From positions 1,240,001-1,304,000 of the forward strand of contig JAUFOR010000003.1 in assembly GCA_040285745.1 (NCBI GenBank): 64,000 nt of DNA, in the 5' to 3' direction. Origin of the DNA: Barthelona sp. PCE (Eukaryota > Metamonada: BaSk clade). This document shows positions 43,273-53,356 of the stretch, one piece after another. The notes under the pieces were generated by a model that had not been told where the DNA came from, ran no database searches, and saw only the letters and a list, made by a program, of their open reading frames with translations. Made by a program: the position numbers and the translations under genes. Position 1 is the stretch's first letter. The number at the start of each line of letters is the position of its first letter.

Positions 43273-44785
43273 TTACCACCTTCTGCGATACCTTGTGGGG
43301 TTATTGTACTTGATTGGCCTGTGATTAATGGGGTTATATCTAGATACATGCTGATTATTGCTGTAATTCCTGGCAGAATATTTTTGTTGAACAGGATTAT
43401 TCTTCTTCCCCTTCACTTCTTTTTCTAATCCGAAACGGCCAATTGGCTTGATTGCCTTGTTCTTTTGCAGCCTTGCTGGGGAACTATTAATCTCCGGTTG
43501 ACGAGGAGGTTGGTTTTTTTGCAAATTCAGTTTTGGTACAGTAATTGTCCGACTCCCATCCTGACTAGCACCTGATGACAGTTTAGAACCCCTAAACGAA
43601 GGGCGAGCTACATGAGAACCACTGTTATCACCGTCAAAACTTGGATTACTGAATCCAATCTGTAAACTCGGCAATTTTATACTTTTTCGTGATTCAAGTG
43701 TAAATTGTTGTGTGGGAAGCCTAGGCTGAAGCTTCATGAGGTTTCTGGGTACTTTAATGGTTGGTACAAGTTCAAAATCGATATTACTATCGTACAGGTC
43801 TAGCAATGATTCAGGTACAAGATGCATTCTCTGTTCAACAGCTGGAAAGTCGAGGATCTCATCAATAGAAGGTCTATCATCCATATTAACAACTAGTATC
43901 AGTTTAACCATATTCTGTAAATCATGTGAAAAACGATTCCCAATCTTTGTGAATCTACCACTGCAAACTTTGTTGGCAAGCGTCTTGATGTCATTGGCTT
44001 CAAAAGGGTGACGTAGTGTCATCATCTCAAACAGCAAACAGCCCAAACTCCAAACATCGGATTTGCTGTTATACGGGTTGTTTCGATAGATCTCAGGTGA
44101 TAGATAGTATGGAGTACCGATACTAGTCTCTGCAAACTGATCTCTGCTCTTTAAAAGCTTTGCAACTCCTAGATCTCCAATTTTCACTTGATGATCACTG
44201 GCAAGGAAAATGTTCGCTGCCTTTATGTCTCTGTGAAGGATGTTCTCGTTGTGTAGTGCCTGGAGGCCCATTGCGATTTGAATAAAATAACTCCATACTG
44301 TGTCTTCACTAAAAAACTGTCTTCTAGATTTCAATTTCTTAATACGGTGTTGTAAATCACCGCAACGGGCGTAGTCTGTGACAATGTGTAGCTTATGTGC
44401 TCCCTCGATGAATGCATGCTTATAACGGATAATAAATGGAGAGCAGACACTAGCTAATAGTCTAACTTCGTTAAGAGCTTCAACACGCTCCTTCTGGCTC
44501 ATACTGCGAATATCCACTTCTTTGATTGCATATCTAAAGATTAGCTCTGTAACATAAAATCGTTGGTTAGAATATGATATACAAAGACATCTATAGTTTA
44601 ACTAAACTGTTGTAGAACATCAATTACTGTGACCTCCCACGATTAGATGTGTAATTATGTACCATACGCACCAATTGCAAAAATAGAATAACATACTCTA
44701 GACCATCAGAATGGCGAATTGCACGATATACTTGCCCGAAACTTCCCTTTCCGATGTATTTAACGACTCTGTATTCCCTTAACAT
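43273..44785 (-). CDS. NEK-family Ser/Thr protein kinase, two exons
   Basis: Exon 1 is 44785-44697 and exon 2 is 44533-43273, giving 449 residues with a clean join after DGLE into YAIKEVDIRS. The kinase domain spans about 4-260: glycine loop GKGSFG at 13-18, catalytic Lys 34, HRDIKAAN near 130, DLG in place of DFG (as in some NEKs), and activation segment GTPYYLSPE. EALNEVRLL and the HPFEA text are typical of NIMA-related kinases, which act at basal bodies, flagella and mitosis. The C-terminal ~190 residues are basic, Pro/Asn-rich and probably disordered. The ATG follows a T10 run (TTTTTTTTTTCGG). The gene diverges from the DOCK gene (295 bp between starts). Confidence 0.92.
44534..44696 (-). 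other. Spliceosomal intron in the NEK gene, 163 nt
   Basis: It begins GTATGT and ends GCTAATCTTTAG. Removing it joins the glycine loop of the kinase to its catalytic Lys in frame, while reading through gives a stop. The last 11 nt (CTAATCTTTAG) match the ends of the two other introns of the window. Confidence 0.92.
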
Positions 44786-45080
44786 CCGAAAAAAAAAAGG
44801 TTGATAAGGATAAAAATGCGGAAACAACAGAATGTTGTACATAGACAATATATCTATATCCGTCATCGGGAATTCTGGGGTCACAAACCCCACAATGTAC
44901 GCGCAAAAGCATATGTGTTTAATGGAAGATTTCATAACTTTTTAACTCCAGAAAGCAATATGTTGACAATTTTATTGATAAATACTGATGTTGTACACGC
45001 ACACAATACTTTAACCACCAATAAATCCACATACACATTGTAAAAGTGTTTTCCTATTTATCTCTTCTTTCAGTTCTTTC

Positions 45081-48000
45081 ATGCCATTCTTTGAAAACAG
45101 GTGGCTGGAATTCAAGACACACGGGGTGTGCAAGCACGACTTTGCTGCAAGAGCCTCAGGTCAGCTGAGCCTGAACGTAGGAGATCATGTTACAGTTTTA
45201 AAGCGATGCGACGATTGGTTTTTCGGGCACCTGCGCGAAGACACGTCGCTCAGGGGTGTGTTTCCTGCAAGATTGCTTAGCCATAGTGATGAACATTTCC
45301 AAGCAGAGACTGGAGAAGCGCTACTCCACGTCGGAGAAATGCGCACAGCACAGGACACGCTGCTGTATGAGCACCCAATAATCGAGGAAATCAAGAAAGT
45401 TCTCAAGGAATGGAGAACTGCCTTGCATAGTAGCTATAACGAACTCCTTGAAGCCCAAACCAACGAGTCCTCACCACAAATATGCAACACGCTGCTCATG
45501 AGATACCGTAGTATCTCTCAGCATATATGCCGCCTCGTCTCCCTCCGCAGACGTTATCTTTCACCATTAGCAAACGCAAGGATGCGTAGAGACATTGCCT
45601 TCGACATAGTCAACGAGCTGAGTCAGGGATCAAAGGTGCTTGGTCTATCACTAACAGCGAGAAACGCCAACGGAGATGTAGCTGACGTTGACACTTGTAC
45701 GTTTCCGTATCTGTACTCTATGTATTACTCTCTTCAGGAGGAATCTGTGATATCACAATTTGTCATACCTCCATCATTAAACAGCAGAGAGAGTATAAAC
45801 ACTTTAGACGTTAAGAATGTTTTTTCGAGTAGAAATGATTTACGTGCTTCACGAAGGAGTATGTTTCTCTTCCCTACACAGGCTAGTCAGGCAATTACAA
45901 CCGCACCAACCAATAAGAATCAGGTTCTAGCTCTGTCACCTGCACGTAGTATGCGTACAATTGCAGAACCTTTTGATATCAGCCCTGAGGGAGATGCTGT
46001 TGCTGTACAGATCACAATCACTTCGCTTGATCTTGAGGGTTTACCTATCGACTTCTCATCACAGTCAATTGAAATATGTGGTTTCCTGTATGATGTCGAT
46101 CAGAAAGAAACATTGACTGAAGCTTTCAGCGTTCCTTTATTAACAAGTGGTCTTCCTGAACCTAGACGACTGTCCTCGTTTGTGTTCACCTCAGTACCGG
46201 CACAGAAGCTTGGAACCGGGCTTCAGCTTATTCTCAGAGTTTATAAATCCGTACCCAGTGGCCCCGTTGGCAACACCCGCTGGCCGCTTGGTATCAGTAT
46301 ATTCTCAATAACAGAGTTTAGAGACCAACTTTCCTGTCGCCATATTGATACATATCTGGGTGTACAAGATGAGCACTCAAACGAGAGTTTTGGTGTACTT
46401 CACATGCAGTCCGGTAAGTCACCAAAGTATTTTAGTGGTAGGGGAGTTGGTGTTACAATATCATGCAGTCAAAAAGGAGCATCAGAGTTTATCAACGAGG
46501 CAACAGAAACGGGTGCGGTGTGCCGTTGTCTACGATCATCAACAGTTGATGTCGATCGTAGTGATGTTTACGTCACGTTAATGTCTGCTACTCTCCCGAA
46601 ACCGCCTGGCAAAAAGACTGCAGCCAATTGCATTGGACTTGTACAGATCGTACCTAACAATGAGCAGATGTACAACCCACAACAGCAAATGGATATTTTT
46701 AAGACTTCCATCACTGAAGACTACGGTATTCTACCATTCACAGGTGAAAAAGTGTCTTCTCAATACTGTCTTCCTGTGTACTATCACAATCAGTCCCCGT
46801 TGTGGAACGAGACTATTAAGATTGTACTACCTAGCAACTTGGATGAAGGTTTCCATCTCCGAATTTCGTTCTTCCATTATTCATCTTCCCGCGGTCTTTC
46901 GAGCCCGTTTTGTGTTGTTTCTCTCCCAATCACCATGTCTAGCGGTCTTCTCGTATCTACTTTGGGTATCCTTGCTTGGCCCCTCAACACTTTCAACCCG
47001 AATGGGAATGTCGACGATATTCCCACTACTCAGGGTCTTCTGGAAGACGCTGAGGCCACAATATTCGCGTCGGAATCCCTCTCTGCTGATGCGAACACCC
47101 TTCAGAATGCTGCTGTCGATAAGTTCGCCCTAATTGGTGGAATGCACGTACTCTCGAGTCGATTAACCACCGACCCTGTTGTCCACGCGCTACACAGATG
47201 GCGCTCCCTTGAAGATAAGGAGCTAGCTACACTCATGACACAGCTCAAATCTCCGGAGTATGTTGTTGCCTTAGCTGACACATTGGTTCCCTCAATTGAT
47301 GCCCTCGCAAACGCATCTGAAGCGTTTCTCCCCGATTATCTCATGCAAACGCTGGAAAGTATGTTTGAAAACCCCACCAAGGAAGTGATCGACAGTATTT
47401 TTCCTACAATTCTTAGTTCTATATCAAAGACAAACGAGGTCTGCTTCACATCCATTGATGTCATCATTACGTTATTGAGTGAGATATTTGGCGATTCTAA
47501 TTTTTTGGTGGATTTTCAGATTATTTTTAATCAGTACCTCAACAACACTTTTTCAAACGAATTTCCTCTATTTTGGCTTTCAGCCATCATTTACATGATC
47601 CGTTTATTCAATAGAGCACTCGTTAGTTACAGCTATCCCTTCAATCTAATGAGTTGTTTCTCAAAGCTGTTTAGTTTATTGGAAAAGAGCTTCTTATGCT
47701 TCAGGAACCAACTTCCCAATCTACCTGGTGTGTTTGACAGTGTCAAGCTGTTGGCGCGAAACCTCATCACCCACGTATTTGTTGAAGCATTCAAATTGAT
47801 TAATAAGGATGACACGAATATCGAGATTTTTGGAGAGTTCCAACGCAAAATGATGCATTCTCTTTCGATAATCGTTGCAAATAACCTGGGTGAGATCTTT
47901 AATAATACCCAGAGAGCTGAATTGGGAACAAGATTACTGACAGCAATTGAACTGGGCAATGCCAAGCTTAATATTGGTAAAGTACAGGCTTCGTCACAGC

Positions 48001-50660
48001 TTCTAACGTGTTGTGTGACCCCAAAGGCACAGAACATCCTCATTCCAGTTATAATTGAGTTTGCAGTGGGCATGCTCTCCAAGACTGATTTGTTGAGTTT
48101 TCCCGTTGAAAATGTGATGATACCGCAATTTAACGTCAGTATTTCTCTCGAAAACAGGAACTGTAACCTTGAAATAATCGTTTGGATGTTACTGCTCGAT
48201 GTTCTTCACATTCTTTGTTCTGCAGTAAGCCCTGGTCTCGGAACACACCTTCCAGTTGCAAGAGACCTCTCGTTCGGCATCAGCAATATCCCTCTATCGC
48301 AGGACGAGCTCCGTGAACTGTTGTTTTTGCCAGTCAACAACATTAATGTTATGACTGCGCGCATCATCGATGTGGATGGACCTGCTGATGGAATCTCCCA
48401 GCTGCGCAACCAGCTTGCAGCGGTGAGTATCCTCACTCTGCTGCATCTCACCCCCAAGGCAATGCTTTCAGCCATCGTTGCAGAATCATGCCTCCGTAGC
48501 ACCATTGCAAACTTCACAGACTCTCTTCTGTACTACACTGTCAAGTTCTGTGTGCAATTCCTGAAGCTTCAGCCCATTGCTGATAACTGGACGGTTTTCT
48601 TCGTTCGATCCATAGAGGTTGTATTTAGTACACTAAGTCTATGTAGAGAACTCTTGGGCGAGCATTTGCTGACATGGTATCGTAAGACAAGACCGGAAGG
48701 TTTTCAATTCAATGATGCAATTCATATCATTAGTCCGAGTGATGAAGCTGGAGAGTGGTATGAGATACCAGGAATTCCATTCGATAACGTTCTATTTGTA
48801 CCTTTTTCGATCATTGAGTGCGTTTTGCTTTTGCTTCGTATTTGCGAAATAACCAAAATAGACGAATTTTTACCGCATTTCGAGGAACAGCTGTTTAATT
48901 TTTTTGTTGACTTATGGCTATTCTTAAACGATTCTCTACGTATAGTTTTTGCTGAGCTCATTCTTCCAAGAGTACTCTACTTCGTCTCAACAAGGAACAA
49001 TAGATTCATCCCTAACATGGTTAGTATCATAATAGATATCATTGAGTTAGAGTATAAATTGACAGCGAAGTTAGATAGAACCCAGTATCACTTCTTGCAG
49101 GCAGCGCATATTTACTTCAAGAGCCAAAGCTTTGAGGGTATAATTGAGGATAAACTGCTCCCGCTCTGTGACACCAACCAGTTTTTGGCTGCTGGTCGAC
49201 CTGTGTTGGAGGCATCCCTCAAGCTTATTCAAACGTTGCGCTCGATATCGACGCAGGTCCCATCTGATGCTACGTTTGACGGCTTAGTTAATGGGTTGGA
49301 GGAACTGCTCGCAACGCTTCGAAAGGTTGGACACCGAGATCTATACAGCAAGTATAGTGTGAAGCTCAGTGAGCTGTTTGTATCGCAGGGTTACCTCTCA
49401 GAGGGTGCCAATGTACTTCTGAGATACTCAGATATGATGGATCGAGGTAATGAAGAGAAGGAGAAAATCATGCACAGAGCTGTAGAGCTTTTGAGTATGG
49501 CACAGCGCTACGAGCAGGCAATTGTACGCCTCAACGAACTCCGTGACTACTATCTCAACGGCTTCAAGTTCGAGAAAGCTGCAGAAACGATTACCAGACA
49601 GGGTGAACTCACAGCACGTGTAGCTGGTTTGCGAAAGTTTGGATCGTTCTATCGCGTCGATTTCCTTGACAGTATTAGCTGGGACGGAATGAGATCAATG
49701 GTTATCGCCGGTAGACCAACTGATATGGCTGGAAATATCGAACGTCTACTAAAGCAAAGATTTCCGCAGGCCAGCGTGTGTACGAGCGCGTTGTCGAGGT
49801 TCGACGAGGAACCGACTGATAGTATGATTGTACATCCACTGTTACCGTGTCACTTTGACAATATAGATGATCTTAGAGCACACCTTCTCTGTCCCTGGCA
49901 GCGCGTCAAGGCGCAGAGCCATGATGATAACACGATGGCATGGGAACATCTTACTGGCGGAATGTGGGGATTTAGCAAAGATAGCGCCATGGATGACCCG
50001 TATGAAAACCTTCGCCCTATTGTTGTTGATGTGTCTCAGTTGGCACCCCCGTCTGTGCAGCAGTACAACAAGAATCAGAACGTGAGAAACTTCTTCTGGA
50101 AGGTGACTCGCTCAAAGAAAGAGCGAAAGACAACGCAGTCAAAGCATCTTACGACAACAACCGAAATCTTCTTGTATACTACAAAGGAGGCATTCCCGCA
50201 CATCAGGCGCTACTCTGCCATTGATACAGATTGCTCGCAGACGTGTATCTTAGGCCCTGTCGAGTCCGCAATTCTGAGGATGACGGATCCGATCACAGAC
50301 CTAAGAAAAGCATACGCGACACATATTTTGAGAGGAGAGGCAAATCTCCTTGAGATGCAACGTCTGCTCAACTCTTACCTCATGGCTGCAGTTGGTGGTG
50401 GTATAGGTCAGTTGTTTGATGTTTTCTTCACTCGATCATTTGTGATCAGCCATGCAGAGGAAATTTCTAATTTGCTGAAGCTCAAAGAGAGCATTTTCTC
50501 ATTTCTTCTTATTGCTGAGGAGGTTCTCAATGTTCTTAGTCAAAAGGCTGAGGGTGGTACAGCACAGCGCATGGCTGAGGTATTCACAGAGCAGCTGGAC
50601 ATTGTGAAACAGACGTTCATGACTCATGTTGAAAATATCACTGATCTCATCATAAATTAA
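45081..50660 (+). CDS. DOCK-family guanine nucleotide exchange factor
   Basis: 1,859 residues, close to DOCK180. An N-terminal SH3 domain (about 10-70, with ALYDF-like DFAARASGQLSLNVGD and WFFGHL) places it with the DOCK-A/B type. DHR-1 (C2-like, lipid-binding) lies near 490-635: DVYVTLMSATLPKPPGKKTA and YYHNQSPLWNETIKIVLP. A long helical armadillo-like region follows. DHR-2, the exchange domain, fills about 1400-1859: FYRVDFLDSISWDG, then TEIFLYTTKEAFPHIRRYSA and ESAILRMTDPI. Such proteins, usually with ELMO, load Rac-type GTPases with GTP to drive actin-based motility and uptake. No ELMO or Rac gene is in the window. The start ATG follows a pyrimidine-rich tract. The stop is followed by AACTGAATAAAG. 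Confidence 0.9.
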   Translation: MPFFENRWLEFKTHGVCKHDFAARASGQLSLNVGDHVTVLKRCDDWFFGHLREDTSLRGVFPARLLSHSDEHFQAETGEALLHVGEMRTAQDTLLYEHPIIEEIKKVLKEWRTALHSSYNELLEAQTNESSPQICNTLLMRYRSISQHICRLVSLRRRYLSPLANARMRRDIAFDIVNELSQGSKVLGLSLTARNANGDVADVDTCTFPYLYSMYYSLQEESVISQFVIPPSLNSRESINTLDVKNVFSSRNDLRASRRSMFLFPTQASQAITTAPTNKNQVLALSPARSMRTIAEPFDISPEGDAVAVQITITSLDLEGLPIDFSSQSIEICGFLYDVDQKETLTEAFSVPLLTSGLPEPRRLSSFVFTSVPAQKLGTGLQLILRVYKSVPSGPVGNTRWPLGISIFSITEFRDQLSCRHIDTYLGVQDEHSNESFGVLHMQSGKSPKYFSGRGVGVTISCSQKGASEFINEATETGAVCRCLRSSTVDVDRSDVYVTLMSATLPKPPGKKTAANCIGLVQIVPNNEQMYNPQQQMDIFKTSITEDYGILPFTGEKVSSQYCLPVYYHNQSPLWNETIKIVLPSNLDEGFHLRISFFHYSSSRGLSSPFCVVSLPITMSSGLLVSTLGILAWPLNTFNPNGNVDDIPTTQGLLEDAEATIFASESLSADANTLQNAAVDKFALIGGMHVLSSRLTTDPVVHALHRWRSLEDKELATLMTQLKSPEYVVALADTLVPSIDALANASEAFLPDYLMQTLESMFENPTKEVIDSIFPTILSSISKTNEVCFTSIDVIITLLSEIFGDSNFLVDFQIIFNQYLNNTFSNEFPLFWLSAIIYMIRLFNRALVSYSYPFNLMSCFSKLFSLLEKSFLCFRNQLPNLPGVFDSVKLLARNLITHVFVEAFKLINKDDTNIEIFGEFQRKMMHSLSIIVANNLGEIFNNTQRAELGTRLLTAIELGNAKLNIGKVQASSQLLTCCVTPKAQNILIPVIIEFAVGMLSKTDLLSFPVENVMIPQFNVSISLENRNCNLEIIVWMLLLDVLHILCSAVSPGLGTHLPVARDLSFGISNIPLSQDELRELLFLPVNNINVMTARIIDVDGPADGISQLRNQLAAVSILTLLHLTPKAMLSAIVAESCLRSTIANFTDSLLYYTVKFCVQFLKLQPIADNWTVFFVRSIEVVFSTLSLCRELLGEHLLTWYRKTRPEGFQFNDAIHIISPSDEAGEWYEIPGIPFDNVLFVPFSIIECVLLLLRICEITKIDEFLPHFEEQLFNFFVDLWLFLNDSLRIVFAELILPRVLYFVSTRNNRFIPNMVSIIIDIIELEYKLTAKLDRTQYHFLQAAHIYFKSQSFEGIIEDKLLPLCDTNQFLAAGRPVLEASLKLIQTLRSISTQVPSDATFDGLVNGLEELLATLRKVGHRDLYSKYSVKLSELFVSQGYLSEGANVLLRYSDMMDRGNEEKEKIMHRAVELLSMAQRYEQAIVRLNELRDYYLNGFKFEKAAETITRQGELTARVAGLRKFGSFYRVDFLDSISWDGMRSMVIAGRPTDMAGNIERLLKQRFPQASVCTSALSRFDEEPTDSMIVHPLLPCHFDNIDDLRAHLLCPWQRVKAQSHDDNTMAWEHLTGGMWGFSKDSAMDDPYENLRPIVVDVSQLAPPSVQQYNKNQNVRNFFWKVTRSKKERKTTQSKHLTTTTEIFLYTTKEAFPHIRRYSAIDTDCSQTCILGPVESAILRMTDPITDLRKAYATHILRGEANLLEMQRLLNSYLMAAVGGGIGQLFDVFFTRSFVISHAEEISNLLKLKESIFSFLLIAEEVLNVLSQKAEGGTAQRMAEVFTEQLDIVKQTFMTHVENITDLIIN

Positions 50661-50712
50661 ACTGAATAAAGAATCATTGTTTACTATGGACAAAGTGATT
50701 ATCAAACATCAA

Positions 50713-51654
50713 CTAGTTACCAAATATGTCAACATCTTCATAAGTGAAGTGCACATATGGTGAGACGCTGCTTATTAAATAGAAATCTGTAACCATATCA
50801 GCGTTCGGGTATCCAACGATAATATCACCGCCATCCCTGACGATAGCCTCGAAAAGATCACCGATATCACCACTTTTGAGTGCTTGCATGTGCTTAACTA
50901 GAGATACGTAAAAATTCAAAATACGCGGATCGTTTGAATCCAACTTCTCGTACTCATCATAATAGAAAGAAAGGAAATTACGCTTGATCAAGAACTCCTC
51001 TGCATCAAATCCCTTCATCCTTGAGAAGGCATCCTGCACAAAATCTTGGCAATTATGGCTACTCCAGATGCTTCCCCCATCATGTTTCTCGGTTCCAAAC
51101 AGGTAGTACCAGCTGTAATCCGACGTCATTTCAGGCACTGTTTCTAACACAAACTTAACGAAATCGCTCATCTCAATTGTACCAACATATTCCTTAACAT
51201 CCCAGTTATCCCAGTCGTATTTCTCAGTAGTCCTAATATAACCATCGAAATCATACTCTACGCGCCCAGTATCAAGCTTGGGGATAAAACTACCAGTGAA
51301 TGATTTGGCAAGAAAATCACATAGATAGCCAAAATCTCCGGAAGGGGATTTGAAAACTATACCACCATGGTATGCATTTAAGGATGAAAAAAGCATACTA
51401 AACTTCGGATTGCTCTTCATTAAGATACTTTTAACATAGTAAACATCAAGCAATGGAGTGTTGTCTTTTGGCTGACAAGTTCTAGTTGAGTGTGAACAAG
51501 TATCACAAACGCCCATACAGTCCATATCACTCAAACAGCCCAAATTACAAGAACCTAACTGATCAGCATGAACTGAAGTTGTGAAAGAAAGTAAAAGCAT
51601 TGTAATACAGAATATGTTAAAGTTCATTGAACCAAAAATCTTCTTTTCGGCCAT
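50713..51654 (-). CDS. CLN5: CLN5-like lysosomal Cys-His enzyme
   Basis: A 313-residue secretory protein with a signal peptide (core FCITMLLLSFTTSVHA), a short Cys-rich stretch (CNLGCLSDMDCMGVCDTC) and a papain-like domain. AYHGGIVFKS corresponds to MHDAIGFRS around the catalytic His of human CLN5, and WSSHNCQDFVQDAF to WFDSYDCSKFVLRTF around its catalytic Cys. The C-terminal VHFTYEDVDI matches KITYEEI. Human CLN5 is a soluble lysosomal enzyme described as a depalmitoylase and as the synthase of bis(monoacylglycero)phosphate; the same chemistry here is inference. The start could also be the second Met, nine codons in, which gives a more typical signal peptide. It is convergent with the DOCK gene (52 bp). 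Confidence 0.8.
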   Translation of the reverse strand: MAEKKIFGSMNFNIFCITMLLLSFTTSVHADQLGSCNLGCLSDMDCMGVCDTCSHSTRTCQPKDNTPLLDVYYVKSILMKSNPKFSMLFSSLNAYHGGIVFKSPSGDFGYLCDFLAKSFTGSFIPKLDTGRVEYDFDGYIRTTEKYDWDNWDVKEYVGTIEMSDFVKFVLETVPEMTSDYSWYYLFGTEKHDGGSIWSSHNCQDFVQDAFSRMKGFDAEEFLIKRNFLSFYYDEYEKLDSNDPRILNFYVSLVKHMQALKSGDIGDLFEAIVRDGGDIIVGYPNADMVTDFYLISSVSPYVHFTYEDVDIFGN

Positions 51655-51863
51655 TTATAAATTCTCAAACCCAAAAAATAGGCAAAACAAAAAAAAGAAA
51701 GGTAAGAAAAGCTAAAACAACAAATTGTGGATTAAAAAGTCTACAACCTTATAAAAGGGGCCAAATGATGGATTTTAATCGGATAATAAGTGGTTAAGAA
51801 AGGAATCAAGAAGTAGATCTTGTTATTAGGTTTTTATCCCCATTTTCAACGTAAAGGTCAAAA

Positions 51864-53289
51864 ATGCAGCCAAAAGTGATCCCAGCCTCGAAGCTGACCT
51901 CGCTTCTGAAGAACAACACCGCCTCAGTAATCACCTCTTCAAATTTGAAACAAATTCGTAAAGACATTGTTACTAAGAAGGAACGTGACCTGAGCAGAAG
52001 TCAAGAGCTCGACAAGGCAGATATGGAACGTCAAGCAGACCTCGAACGCTCTCGCAAAATTCGCGAATTCGACGATAATAGAAAGCAAGATGAACTGTTT
52101 TTTGAAGTATGAGTAGTGTGTACCCATGTTTCCTAACATTTAGAAGGAAGATCGTGTCAAAAAAGATCAAATCCGTTTACAAGCCGATTTTTTAATGGAA
52201 GAACAACTAGATGAGGTCAAATCTATGAACTCTCGTATTATGGAAGCAAAGTGTATGACCGTTAGGGCTAAGCAAATTGAGCAAAAGAAGATGCTGCGCG
52301 AAATGGAGAGGCAGCGTGAACTTGAGCTTGATCGCATGATGCTGTTGCATGCTGAGCAGAAGGAGAAGGAGCGTCGTATCCATGATAAGAATTTGGAGCA
52401 GAGCCGTTACCAGGGAGCTCGCGATATTCTTCGTCAGCTTGATGTTAAAGAAGAGCGTAGAAGAAGAGCTTTGGAGCTTCAAGAAAAGGAGCGTTTGGAG
52501 CTCATTGAGCGTCAGAAGCAACTTCTTGTAGAGGAGCAGGAGAAATTGGCTCAGAAGGAAGTTGAAGCCAGAAAGCTCCGTGAAACCCTTGATGAAGCTA
52601 ACCAAGTAAGCATTCTCACCAAGGAACAGCAGCGCCTGCTTGAGATCGAGGAAGACCGTAAAATTGCTGAGTATCAGTTGCAAAAGGATGAACAACTCCA
52701 GCGTTTGGAACAAGAGAAGCTCGACAGACAACGTGAGAAGGATCTTGAGTATGCCCGCCTTCGTTCTAAGCAAGAAAGATTTAATGATCGTCGTGCAGAG
52801 CTTGATGCCTTGCTTGCTCGACGTGTTCAAGAAGAAGTGGCTCGTAAGCGTTATGACGAGGAATTAAACAACAAGGCCAAGAAGAAGAAGGAACTTGATG
52901 ATATTCTTCAAATCAGAGAGATGCAGATAACTGATAAGAAGCTTCGTGCTGCACAAGCTCTTCGACAAAACCAAGATATGTATAATAACATTGCTGAAGA
53001 GAGAAACCAGAAGTATGCAGAGGCTGAGCGTGTGAAGAGTCGTCTCGAGCAGGATGCTATGAACAATCGTCAAGTTGTTGAACAGCAGATTAAGGAGAAA
53101 GAAGCACAGAAGGCTCAACTAAGGGAATTGAATAGACAGGAAGGTATGCAATTCGCCCAACAGAACGATCGTTATAAGGAACGCTTAACAAAAATCAAGG
53201 ATAGAAAGATTAATGAAATGGCAAAGAATGATGTTCCTGAATACTTTTTGTCAGATCTGAAGCGTTTTTCTCTGGAACCCAGAAGGTAA
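51864..53289 (+). CDS. CFAP45: CFAP45, axonemal microtubule inner protein, two exons
   Basis: Exon 1 is 51864-52106 and exon 2 is 52144-53289; the product is 462 residues. It is a nearly uninterrupted Glu/Arg/Lys coiled coil of the TPH type. Family anchors are MEAKCMTVRAKQIEQKKML, matching LLEAKCAAIRDAQI of animal CFAP45, and near the end the run RLTKIKDRKINEMAKNDVPE, matching the KRKKLEELRATGLPE region. CFAP45 lies inside the A-tubule of doublet microtubules and stabilises them. Exon 1 ends DELFFE and exon 2 continues KEDRVKKDQIR, which keeps the charged helix going. The upstream tract is TTTTTATCCCCATTTTC. The stop lies in GGTAAAC. Confidence 0.92.
52107..52143 (+). other. Spliceosomal intron in CFAP45, 37 nt
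   Basis: It begins GTATGA and ends TCCTAACATTTAG. The unspliced frame stops at TGA within the intron, and splicing joins two coiled-coil exons in frame at a codon boundary. The branch-point motif is fused to the acceptor. Confidence 0.93.
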
Positions 53290-53291
53290 AC
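53285..53291 (+). promoter_or_regulatory. GGTAAAC spanning the CFAP45 stop codon
   Basis: Possible polyadenylation signal, with the TAA stop inside the hexamer GTAAAC. Only 65 nt separate it from the next start, so the 3' UTR must be very short. Confidence 0.35.
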
Positions 53292-53356
53292 GGTGTTTCA
53301 GAATGTAGCAAGACTTTGTAAAATGCAAGCATTTTTTGGGCCTAATTCATCATTTG

